From Copromyces sp. CBS 386.78 (Eukaryota; Ascomycota; Sordariomycetes; Sordariales; Sordariaceae): a stretch of 64,000 nt of DNA. Position 1 is the first letter of the stretch, and each line of letters starts with the position of its first letter. This document shows, piece after piece, positions 9,401-19,500 of this stretch. Made by a program: the position numbers and the translations under genes. The notes under the pieces were generated by a model. That model had not been told where the DNA came from. It saw only the letters and a list, made by a program, of their open reading frames with translations, and did no database searches. The stretch covers positions 62,001-126,000 of the forward strand of contig MU839121.1 of the NCBI GenBank assembly GCA_030685235.1. Direction: 5' to 3'.

Positions 9401-12400
9401 ATGATGTCTTCCCCGACCCAAGAACATGAACCCCTCGAACCCACCATCCACCCAATCTTCGACCCCCAAACCTCAACATTCACCTACCTCGTCGCCTGCC
9501 CCACGACCCTCCACGCCATCATCATAGACAGCGTCCTCGACTTCGACCCTTCCACCTCTCACATCTCCACGTCCACAGCCGACTCCCTTCTCGCCCTCAT
9601 TCGCTCGCAAAACTACACCATCGTCAAGATTCTGGAAACACACGTGCACGCCGACCATCTTACTGCCTCTCGGTATATACAAACTCAACTCACCACTGCA
9701 CGTACCTCTTCTAGTGACGTGGACGGTGAGGTAGAAGAAAATGGTGGGAATGGTGGGAACGGTGGTGGTATCAAGATCAAGCCCGAGATTTGCATCGGCA
9801 AAAGGATCGTGCAAGTTCAGCAGCGGGTTGCGGACAAGTATGGGGGGATTCCGCGAGAGGAGTGGGAGGGGGCGTTCGACAGGGTTTTGGAGGATGAGGA
9901 GGAGTTTAGTGTGGGAACCTTGAAAGGGAAGGTGAAGCATTTGCCGGGACATACGCCTGATCATGTTGGGTATTTGGTTGGGTGTAAGTTGCTTTTTTTT
10001 TTTTTTTTTTTTTTTTCTCTTCGTTTTGCTTTTCTTTTATTTTACTGATTTGATCAGCGATCTCTTTGGGTAGTGTACTATGCTACGTAGGGGTGGGTGC
10101 AATGGTTGATGCTGACAAGACATCATATACAAAACAGCAAACATCTTCTGCGGCGACTCCCTCTTCGATCCCCATGTCGGGTCTGCGCGGTGTGATTTCC
10201 CAGGGGGTGATGCCCATGCATTGTAAGTTTCTTTCTCGCCCGAGCCTGTTCTCTTTCAACCCTTTTTATCCCCATGATCTCCATGACCCCCAACCTCAAC
10301 CTCGACCTCAACCAGGGTTGGGAATTAGTACGGTACTAATTAGTACAACTCTAGTATTAGTACTTAGTACTAGTACTAGTACGGCCTCAGTACTGGACTA
10401 GAGAAGTACTGGACTGGACTAGAGTACTAGACTAGTATACTAAAAGTACTAATTTTCAAAAATCGTTTTTTTTTAACTTTTTAAATTCTAGATAATTTAT
10501 ATAAAAATAATTATGTGTAAAATAGGTTATTTTTTAAGTAAAATATTCAAACTTTTCCAAAATAAATAGGGTAATAATTAATTATAGAAAATTAAATATA
10601 AGATTCTAACTCAAATAATATATAAAGAAAAATTAGATAAGTTTAAGATATAATAAAGATATATATATATTTTTAGTTTTACTATCCTGAAAAATACTAG
10701 AGCAGTACTAATTCCGTACTAATTAGTACTTTTAGTATATAATTAGTACTTTTAGTACACTTTTAGTACTTTTAGTACACTTTTAGTACTTTTAGTACTT
10801 TTAGTACTTTCAGTCCTAAATTCAAAATAGAAATACTAGCTTACTAGTAAAGGTATTATATTAATATAATATATAAATAGTAGATTTTATAATAATAATA
10901 ATAAAATAATTTAAAATAAATATAATAACAAATAATAAATATTGTAAATTTAGTAATAATACGAATGATAATATAATATTTTTTATACCTTTTATATTTT
11001 CTAAGCCTTCTAAGCCTTCCAAGCTTTCTAAATCTTTCAACCCTCTTTTTAACCCTCCTTCTAACCCCCTTTCCAATCCTTATAAAAAAATAAGTAGGCT
11101 TCTTAGTTTTATAAATAAGAAGAATGTGGTAGAAATGGTTTATAAGGGCTATAAATAGATATTTCTATTATATAAGAAGTTTTTTTTTCTTTTCTTTTTT
11201 TTCCACTTTTCACTTTTTCCTTTTCTCTTTTTAAATCCTTTTTATTTTCTTTCTTACTTTTTTTTCTTATTTTCCTATATAAGTCTTCTAGTTTAGTTAA
11301 ATTATTAAACTTATATATATAAATAACCTTCAAAAAAATCTAACTTATATTTGACTATTAGATTTTGAATAATATAACATCTATATCTCTTATTAATAAT
11401 AATTTTCTAATTACTATATTATTTTAATATTTAATTAATAAAAAAAAGATTTTTATAATTATATACTATTATATAATTATAAGTAGAAGATATTAAGTAA
11501 ATTTATTATTATATAGTAAAGTTATAAGTTTTGAAATTATAAATAATTATATTAAAGTATATAAGAAATAAAGAATATAATATTATTATTATAAATAAGA
11601 ATTTAAATATATAAATTTAAGAATAAAAATAGTAAAATTAGTACTAAAATACTAAAAGTAATACTAGAATACTAAAATACTAAGAGGACTAAAAGTATTA
11701 AAAGTACTAAAAGTAGTACTAAAAGTACTAAAAGTAGTACTAAAAGTACTAAAAAGTATACTAAAAGTATTAAAAGTGTACTAAAAGTACTAAAAGTGTA
11801 CTAAAAGTATTAAAAGTATTAAAATTGATATTAAAATACTAGAATTTATATTAAAAGTATAAAAGAAAAATAATAATTTTAAATTGAATAATAATTTGTT
11901 TTATTATAATAATATAATATTTAATATAATAATATTATTTAATTTAAGAAAGAAGGTTAACGATTATAAAAGAATAATCGAGGTAGGCGAGGATTTAAAT
12001 ACTAAGTAATAGTCTAAGTATAGATATAATTATTAATGTATTTATTTATATATATATTTATAAATATTTATTTATATATTAATTTATATATATATATATC
12101 TCTATTTATATTATTTATATTAATATTTTATTTAGTAAATCGTTCTTTTTATAATAAGAAAGTACGAGCTTGGAGGAATATAAAGGTTAGTGTAATTTAT
12201 ATATATATATATATATATAAATATTTATTAAATAATTTATTTACTAATATTGTATAGAGGGTAGTACAACCTTTTAGGTTTGTAATAATTCCCGTTGCAA
12301 TAAACGGTATTTGAATAAGAATGCCTTAGAATTTTACTGGCGCTAATAGAATATTTTGAAGAATAAAGGCGAGTCTTATAAGCCTTGCTTTGAAGGGGTA

Positions 12401-14251
12401 TAAAATTATATATAAAATAACTATTATAATTATTTTGTATATAATATAGATAGATTTCGTTTAACCTTTGTTAGTTATTGTTATTATAGTTGCTTTTATT
12501 TAGTTTTAAATTAGATATTTGAGTTTAGTATATAAAGGTTATATAAAAACGATTTAAATATTTATATTATAAGTATATAATTAATTATAAATAAGAGAAA
12601 GTTTTTTCGGATAGTCGAAAATGTCTTCCTATACAGTCGCCCCACCCTTCCTGCGCGCTAAGGTACGTTAATGTACCCTAAAAATTTTTGAATTAATTAG
12701 ATCGTTCGCATTTATTCTAAGTTTCTACGCTTCTATTCTTGGCGTTAGTAAACTGTATTGCGCCCGCTAAGCCCCTAGATTATAGCCTATTATATATCCT
12801 ATATTACTAATAGCTGTAATAATTGCTAATAGCCGTGATAGCCGTGATAGCCGTGATAATCGTTGATAGCTATGATAATCGTTGATAGCTAATCGTTAAT
12901 AGCTGTAATAGTCATTGATAGTTGTAATAATCGCTGATAGCTAATCGCTAACAGCCGTAATAATTATTAATAGTTGTAATAATCGTTGATAGTCGTGATA
13001 GCCGTACGATGTACGACCGTGCCGCTAAGTGCGTTGTAAAGTGCGTTGTAAAGTGGCTAATCTAGGTGTAGATTTGGGTGCGGATTTGGGTGTAGATCTG
13101 GGCGCATATTTGTGTTGGGTACGTGATATTCTATGAAAGAATGTGCCTAGATTTCTAGTGTGAAATCTATGAAAGAATATCGCTGCTAAATTGAGTGTGG
13201 AGATTCAAATGGATGCGAGCGATCTAATTGGCTTAAAAAATTTGGGGTGCATTAGTGCGCGGGAAGGGTGTAAGTGGGTGGGGCGATTGTGTGGGAAGAC
13301 ATTTTCGACTGTCCGAAAAGACTTTCTTATAAATAAATAATAATTAAAAGTATATTATTATTATTATTAATAATTTATAATATTATAATTATAATAATAT
13401 TAAATATATTAATTTATTTAATATTAATATTTATATATCTTATAATACTTTTAACGTTAATAAATTTTAATTATAATATTAATATTAAAATATTTAATTA
13501 GTTTTTTAGTAGTAGATTACTATTTTTAGTGTACTAGACTAGTACTTTTGTTGTACTAATTAGTACTTTTGTTGTACTAAAAGTACTAATTTCGTATTAA
13601 TTAGTACTAATTTTGTACTAATTAGTACTTTTAGTACAAAATTAGTATTTTAAAAATCTTAATAACTTTTTAATTATATAATATTTTTAAAAACCGTTGA
13701 AAGTATTGAAACTAGCTCATTTAGTAGTATAATCTATATACTAAAACTAATAATATATTATTAGCAAAATACTTAGTACGTACTTAGTACGTACTAAATA
13801 CTAGAGTACTAATTAGTATTAGTACAGGTCTAGTACTAGTACTAGACCTCTAGTACTAGTACGACTCAAATACTAGACTGGACTAGTACTAATCCCAACC
13901 CTGACCTCAACCACCAAGCTAACACACTTCTCCAGATACAACTCAGTCCAAACCCTCTTCTCCCTACCCGCCCATTACAAGATCTACACAGGCCACGACT
14001 ACCCCTCCGCCGCCGACTCCCGCTCTCCTCAGCCCTACACCACGGTCGCCGACCAGAAGCGGCTGAACAAGCACCTGAAAGACGGCACGACAAAGGAGCA
14101 GTTCGTCGACTGGAGACAGGAGCGCGACTCCGGACTGGCGGAGCCAAAACTCTTGCATCAGGCGCTGCAGGTTAATGTTAGGGCGGGGAGGATGCCGAAG
14201 GATGGGATGCTAAAGGTGCCTTTGAAGATGCCGGGTGGGTGGAAGTTGTGA
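9401..14251 (+). CDS. Blh/ETHE1-type metallo-beta-lactamase, probable persulfide (sulphur) dioxygenase, with a transposon in intron 2
   Basis: Proposed CDS: 9401-9983, 10138-10222, 13936-14251; 984 nt, 327 aa. The junctions keep frame (T|CA, TT|A) with gtaagt donors and acag/ccag acceptors. All MBL metal ligands are present: H81-x-H83-x-D85-H86, H184, D201 and H243, so each exon supplies at least one. The stretch C-G-D-S-L-F followed by A-R-C-D-F-P-G-G-D-A is the signature of the Blh/ETHE1 branch, whose members oxidise glutathione persulfide to sulfite with one iron, usually in mitochondria. A Gly/Asn-rich insert (about residues 108-123) is unusual. After the fold comes an ~85-residue tail ending G-G-W-K-L. 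Intron 1 holds a T-run; intron 2 is 3,713 nt because of an inserted hAT element. Without the element and one target copy it would be 114 nt. The start at 9401 has a second Met immediately after. No rhodanese domain is visible. Confidence 0.88.
10305..10312. repeat. left target-site duplication ACCTCAAC
   Basis: Identical to 13904-13911. The surrounding intron is itself a run of (c)ctcaac repeats, so a chance match is a little more likely than usual, but the position is exact at both TIR ends. Confidence 0.85.
10327..10860. repeat. left subterminal TAGTACT/TTTTAGTAC repeat array
   Basis: Dense copies of tagtac and ttttagtac flank the left TIR. The reverse-complement form (ctaaaagta) is dense at 11,640-11,850, and mixed copies occur at 13,500-13,890. 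Arrays of short subterminal motifs are typical transposase-binding regions in hAT elements. Confidence 0.7.
11640..11850. repeat. internal ACTAAAAGT array, inverted relative to the left array
   Basis: About 20 copies of (a)ctaaaagta, the reverse complement of the ttttagtac array at 10,680-10,810. With that array it could form a large imperfect hairpin around an A/T-only core. Confidence 0.7.
12595..13326. mobile_element. 732-bp non-autonomous element with long inverted repeats (Mutator-like MITE?)
   Basis: The two ends are inverted repeats of roughly 120 bp. Both read gaaagt(t/c)ttttcgga(t/c)agtc inward, then share tcgaaaatgtcttcc, tcgccccaccc, ttcc(t/c)gcgc and attagatcg(t/c)tcgcat. The element is flanked by a 10-bp match, TTATAAATAA, at 12585-12594 and 13327-13336. 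Long TIRs and a 9-10 bp duplication suggest Mutator-like elements. It shares 39 bp (12,761-12,799) with the start of the transposase element at 62,651. No coding capacity. Confidence 0.75.
12825..13015. repeat. minisatellite (GATAGC/CGTGATAGC) inside the nested element
   Basis: Imperfect tandem units of gtgatagcc / gtgataatcgttgatagc run through the middle of the nested element. A second small array of a 12-bp unit (gtgtagatttgg) follows at about 13,067-13,108. Confidence 0.75.
13904..13911. repeat. right target-site duplication ACCTCAAC
   Basis: Partner of 10305-10312. It is followed after 4 nt by the aagctaac branch site and the ccag acceptor of intron 2. Confidence 0.85.
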
Positions 14252-14542
14252 GATGCCCGAAGTTCTTGGTAGATTACATGCACTTCTGCGGGTGGTGAAG
14301 CCAAGGTTTTGCGCCTTTCAAAGCTCTCAGTGCCCGAGTCACGGGGATGGGGCATATGTTAAGGGAGTTGGAAGCGCTTGTTACGTACCGGCGGCATGCC
14401 AGGAGTGGTCTAACGTCTCTTATCTGAAGCTTGTTGCGCTGAATGCTGATCGAGCGGTAACAGGAAATGAAAAATACCCAAATATCAAAGCCAATTTCAT
14501 ATCCCCTCGTCGCTGTCCCTACCCCTTGTCGCTGTTTGTTGG
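14252..14542. other. convergent 3' intergenic region
   Basis: 291 bp between the stop codons of the dioxygenase (+) and the zinc-finger paralogue B (-). Only 3' UTRs are expected here. Confidence 0.55.
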
Positions 14543-15749
14543 TCATGTCGAACTAGAACTACTCTGAGACCCATCAAATGTGTACAACTCCCCTAGTTTC
14601 TTGTATTCAATCATTTCCAATTTCCATTCGAGAGGCTCTGGGTCCATCTCCTCTTCGCATGATTCGTAGTCCCCTGGCAGTGGCGGTCCACGCGACTGTG
14701 TCCACTCTTCCCAGTGCTCTTTATCCCTACATATGGCGCAATTCGTCGACTTAGGATCAGGATGTTGCAAATAGATGAAGTCGTCCTCGAACCTAGTGAA
14801 GACCTGACGAGTATCCTTTTTGCCGCCGCAGTCGCGGTGGACCAAGTTCCCACAGCCAAGGCAGGGACGGGCGCAATTGCCGGGGTATAGCTGCCGGAAG
14901 CAGTTGAGGCAGACCAGCAGTTCGTCTTCTTCGAACGTATAGGTGATCACTTCGGCGTCGCGTGGGATCCGGTCTAGGACTTTGCGCCAGTCTTCGTTCG
15001 GAGATTTGGCGTTCTTGAGGGCCTGAGCTGGGTAAGAATGGGCGAAAATGTTATCGTATTCCTGTAAGGTGAAGGCATCGCGGAAAGGAAGTCCTTTCGG
15101 ACAGTTGAGGATGAAGCGTAGGACATCTGTACAGCAAGACATGTCAGTGCAAAGTCCTCTGAGACGTGATCACCAGCCGGGTAAAAACTCACAAAGAATA
15201 TGTCTGCAGTATCCACGCATACGCTCGCCCTGAACATGGTTGTTTGGCACTGCCGGTTAGGAGGTCTGCCACGATCGCCCAGCGATGGATGGAGATGGAG
15301 GGACTCACCGAGAAGAACTTGCAGCAGCAGCTACAGCCCTTCGGTCCAATACGCACCAACCTTTCAGGTTTAGTCTCCGGAAGCTTGAGGTAGAAAACCG
15401 TGGTCAAGTTTAATGGATCCTCATCCATGTCAGGTATTCCTATGTATCTTTCTGCTTTTACGAGAGTGTAGCGAAATCTTTGTGCGTCGCTCAGGTAGTC
15501 ATTGTAAAGATTCGCGTTTTGGCTGTCGTACAGCGCACACGAACCCGCATCCCGGTAGGGCAGACCGTAGTGTTTCATCAAGTCATTCATGAACTCGACT
15601 TCATCTTTGTAGAAACATTTTTCATCGTCGTCGTAGATATCGAGCTCGTCACATACCATCCTGAGGCCTTCCAATGTCCTGGAGGGCCAGTGTTCAATGT
15701 CATCCAGTGGACGCCAGCCTGGCGGGAACGAGCGCTCCTTGAATGGCAT
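14543..15749 (-). CDS. C4HC3 zinc-finger (PHD-like) protein, paralogue B
   Basis: Proposed CDS on the minus strand: 15749-15309, 15229-15193, 15126-14543; 1,062 nt, 353 aa. The 37-nt middle exon is needed to keep frame; its acceptor (ttcag) and both gtgagt donors are good. The protein has the same plan as the gene at 3,123-4,495: an N-terminal domain ending in C-S-C-C-C, then a segment ending R-H-I-L-Y (T-C-I-H-I-L-Y in paralogue A) followed by -L-x-C-P-x-x-L-P. The finger C-x2-C-x12-C-x2-C-x4-H-x2-C with a distal C-A-I-C has the same ligand spacing as paralogue A except for a longer last loop (29 versus 16 residues). It lacks the basic coiled coil and SUMO-type tail of paralogue A and ends in a serine run. 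A possible upstream GTG extension is ignored; the ATG at 15749 has A at -3. Function unknown; protein or chromatin binding is inferred from the finger. Confidence 0.8.
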
Positions 15750-17256
15750 GGTTTTTCGTGTTTGCCTTGTAAACGACACAATGCGTGGAAATAGCTGCTG
15801 GCTGGCGGGCTCGGGTGAGGATAAATCGGAATATTGATGTTAGCGTCAAGACTGTGTGGAGGACGTGATCGAGAGGAAGGGTTGGTTCTCAAGGGAGCAA
15901 GAAATACAATGAACAGCTTTACAGATGTAAATCGGTTAATCCAAAAAGCGTGGCGAGAATGATGGATGGAAGAAGACAGATGGTGAGAAGCTGGTCATGA
16001 CCAGGGAGAGTTCATATGGAAAACAAATGCCCGCTGCATCGTACCTGCCATCTCTCAGCACCAAGACACTTGCCAGGAAGGCTCACACCCCACAATGACA
16101 CAGGATCACATGGATACCTTCCTCTTTCCATTCATGCTCGCGCTCGACCAACCCTAACGCACCTGCCCATGAGAAGGGAATTCGAGTGTTATCACAACAG
16201 ATCAGCCCGAAAGTTCAAGCTGGTCAACGGGAAGGAGCCCTGACCTACCTTAGCTACGCCGAGGCACCGTCGCGGCCAGGGCAGCCCCGATGGTTCAAAT
16301 CACAGGCACCCGACAGTAGGCACGACACTGCCGTCTCCCGCTTTCCTCTTCCCCTCCTCCTCCAACTAATCCACCTTGACGGTACAGGACCACAGTTTAT
16401 CAGACAAAAGGGAACGATCGATTGAAACAAAATATCAAAGGAAAAAACGGGAGTAACAGAAAACCCGCCTATGGATCAAACGCGTAGAGCAGGCAGCTTA
16501 AAACGGGTCCAATTTGAGTCACCTCCTTGTCCTCGGCCTGTTGCAATTGAAGGGACGATGCTTACCTCAACCCGCTGGGTGTCGACTTGTAAGTACCTAC
16601 ACTTGAGTCGTTGGATCTGTTCGTCCAAGTATGGAAGCCCGGATTTGGTTGTGGCAGTTTGTGTGTTATCAAACCAGGTTTCTTTGGCGCATGCGAATCT
16701 CGGTGCAGTGGCAGACTGTTGAACCATACGAAAGAAGTGATCACGTGAAACGATTGAGTTAATGGTGAATGTCTTGATTGATTGAGAGAGAGGAAGAAAG
16801 TGATGAGAAGGAGGACAAAGTCCGCCTTATATACAGGGTAGCCATGTGTGATTCGTATCCACTACTGCCAAGAATGCCAAGACATGGGAATGGCTTCAAC
16901 ACAGACATTTAAGGTGAACAAGAAAGTTCTGATGGACGTCCGGTTTGTTTCTAACTCCGACCTACATACACACATGTCTCTCCACATATAATGCTCATAC
17001 CACTGGAAGAGGTAGTAGTGGACAGCATCGGCCGATTTGGGAGGACACGTGGATGTACATGCATACATGCATGCAGGTAGGTAGGAAATTGCCTTTTCTG
17101 GTCGGCACTCATGCATGCTTGGGAAGCCCACGACGGGAAGGGTAGAATTACCTGACCTTCCCCGCACACTGACTACCCAGCTGAGTTTCTCTGTCCAGAT
17201 CATCATCTTCTTCTTCTCCTCCAAAAACAATATTAAAGCCTTGACTCAAAGCAACC
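15750..17256. other. 1.5-kb intergenic, no supported gene
   Basis: Open frames on both strands lack coding composition and splice support. Upstream of the zinc-finger gene it must hold that gene's promoter. Short catgcatg-type palindromes occur near 17,055-17,115. Confidence 0.5.
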
Positions 17257-17490
17257 ATGCCGCGCCCTTCAAAAGTTGTCCTCCTCCGCCGTTTGGCCAG
17301 TACGATCTCCTCGGCTCTCTCCCGAGTTACCTTCAAACGTTCCAGTTCACCATTTACGACCGTCAACAAGTCAAAGCCGAAAGCCTCCCCCGCCGCGGCG
17401 AAACGCAGATCCGATCGCAGATCTCGGACTACAAATGTCTACAGCGACGCCGACCACACCGACCACCTCGAGTGGGAACCCTTTTGGTGA
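17257..17490 (+). CDS. small basic ORF, doubtful
   Basis: 77 codons from an ATG in a good context (gcaaccATG), following a CT-rich leader. The product is rich in Arg, Lys and Ser with an amphipathic N-terminus (P-R-P-S-K-V-V-L-L-R-R-L) that resembles a mitochondrial presequence. An overlapping frame without an ATG stays open to 17,857 and could be joined by an intron I cannot place. No family is recognised. It may be the first exon of a longer gene or a chance frame. Confidence 0.3.
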   Translation: MPRPSKVVLLRRLASTISSALSRVTFKRSSSPFTTVNKSKPKASPAAAKRRSDRRSRTTNVYSDADHTDHLEWEPFW

Positions 17491-19500
17491 AATCCCAATC
17501 AATGGGGACGCGGAGTTCCAGATGCATGTCAAAACATTGTTAAAAGCATTCGGTACATGTACGACGTTCAGAGAGAACAGGACTTATCAACCCACGGATC
17601 CCAAAGACAAGGAAGGGCAGAAGTTGCGTCTGATGGAGGAGACTCGAACAACACAACCTCAAGAAACACACCCGCCGGACGGGGACCGAACACCTCAAGT
17701 GAACTCTTTGCAGAAAAATCCCAAAGTTGATACCGTTCCCCTCCCCTCCTCGGCACACTCGCGACTCGACTGGAGTATCAGGCTTTTCAAGCCTCCCTTG
17801 GACCCTGGACCTGGAGTTCTGGACCGAAAATCAAGATTCGACCGTTCGCCAAGGTAGAGGTACCTTAGCTCGCAGATATCACCGACATGGAGATGTGGAG
17901 AGAGAGAAACCCTAAGTACATTAGCCCCTCCCTCAATCCATGTATACGCGAACGACTAGACTAGGTACTTGGGGGCCATTCAGTACCTGATGCGATGGGC
18001 GTGGATCGGATGGATGTCTCAGTTCCCACACAAAGGTGGCTGGCTGGCTGGCTGGCTTGAATGATAAGGTAGCTACCTTTTATGAACACCACACGCAACT
18101 GAACGGGAACCTAAGCCACCAACGGCGACGAACCAGTTCCTCGACTCCGAACAACAACTGGACGACCTCAACAGCCACCAGCCAACCCGAGCAGGCAGGA
18201 TTCGGCATCCCCCCTCAAGCATCGATCATCAGGGGATCCGAAATCCGAATCAACCATGCCAGAGCCTAGATAGAGGTCAAGCCTACCTAACCAACAACCA
18301 GGCTATCGCTAGCATCCCTTCCCACTCCATGCCCGTCGGATGGGTTGCAGAAGAGGTAGCCGAGAGAAAAGAACGGACAATGAATGAGGGGAACTTAAGC
18401 GAAGCGAAGGCCGAACGAATAACAGAAATGGCAGGAAGGAAGGGTAGGTAGGAGAGAGGATGGACGCAGCGCTATTTTCCCCCGTGCATGTTATGGTTGA
18501 GATAAGTGGCGTGCAGTGCAGTCCGTGCGTGGAACGTGCAAGTTGTCGATGATGATTGCAGTGGGTACCTAGTGGGACATGAGGGATGAAGACTTTGGAG
18601 TAGTTTACAGCAATTGAACAAGTTTTCTCTCTGAAATATATCAATCACACTTGTAGTCTTGAACCGTGATGGAAATTGTCTATCAAACCGTTCGTTACCT
18701 CTCTGACTCTCTTTCTTTGTCCATTGCCCCCTTGCACTTTCCCACGAAAAGTCTTGAACCGTGATGGAGATTGTCTATCAAACCGTTCGTTACCTCTCTG
18801 ACTCTCTTTCTTTGTCCATTGCGCCCCTTGCACTTTGTTATGAACCCCTAGGCAACCTCCATTTTCCCTTCCTTTTTTGGTGTCTTTCGTAGAGCTGAAG
18901 TCAATGTCAATTGTCCCTTATCGCTAGTAGTGGCCTCTTCCCCATGTTTTGTTTACCACCTGACTGTGTCTTGCCTAACACCCTTTTAGAGCTCCATCAA
19001 CATCCCTGTCCCGTAAACATCATCCGATCCGGATACCACGAAAACCACCACACAAAACGAAGACAGAAGCGGAGATACCGTCAAGGTGACCTCATCTGGT
19101 CACCATAATGGACCAGCAAGAGGTATATTAACAGAAACATTGGCCTAGAAAATGACAAAGACAACAAATCTTGGAATGAACCCATCCATCGTCAGAAAAG
19201 AAAAGCTCAAAAAGCTCCATAGCTCCCTAACCCCGTCCGACCAACCAACCAGCCAAGCCAAAGTGGTAATCATTGACCTAATCAATCAATCAACGCAATC
19301 CCAACCATCCGTACCTCTTTTTTGTTGACCAACAACAACTTTTTATCAGTCGACCGATCAGACAAGTATAAAAATCATTAACACGACACGCTTTCCGTCC
19401 ATCCATCCAACTAAAGCCAAATATGTTACAGGGGACTTTTGGGCAGTAATAGTTATCAGTCCACCGGAAAAGAACCAAAGCACTGGTAGCAGGGACAGCG
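17491..19500. other. 2-kb intergenic, 3' of the GATA factor gene
   Basis: No supported gene. It contains a 95-bp tandem duplication (18,655-18,838) and several short simple repeats (ggctggctggct near 18,040). The last few hundred bases should hold the 3' UTR of the GATA factor gene. Confidence 0.5.
18655..18838. repeat. 95-bp tandem duplication
   Basis: A unit beginning agtcttgaaccgtgatgg occurs at 18,655 and again at 18,750, with only a few differences. The high identity indicates a recent duplication; it is shorter than the ~400 bp usually needed to trigger RIP. Confidence 0.9.

Larger units (their letters stand above)
10313..13903. mobile_element. RIP-mutated hAT-type DNA transposon inserted in an intron
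   Basis: The 3,591-bp AT-rich insert has terminal inverted repeats beginning cagggttggga (left) and ending tcccaaccctg (right), with tagtac-rich subterminal DNA on both sides. It is flanked by a perfect 8-bp duplication, ACCTCAAC, at 10305-10312 and 13904-13911. An 8-bp duplication with a CAGGG-type terminus is the hAT superfamily pattern. No transposase frame can be read. CpA/TpG depletion points to RIP. A second element is nested at 12,595-13,326. Confidence 0.85.

Noticed and set aside
10861..12257. short frames inside the hAT element
   Set aside because: A/T-only translations (Ile/Tyr/Lys/Asn); no transposase motif can be recovered.
15189..15779. N-terminal extension and read-through of zinc-finger paralogue B
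   Set aside because: The extension begins at GTG, and the read-through end ignores a strong gtgagt donor; the spliced form aligns with paralogue A.
17276..17857. 193-codon frame overlapping the small basic ORF
   Set aside because: Starts at TTG, Pro/Ser/Thr-rich low complexity, no homology recognised; kept only as a note on the 17,257 ORF.
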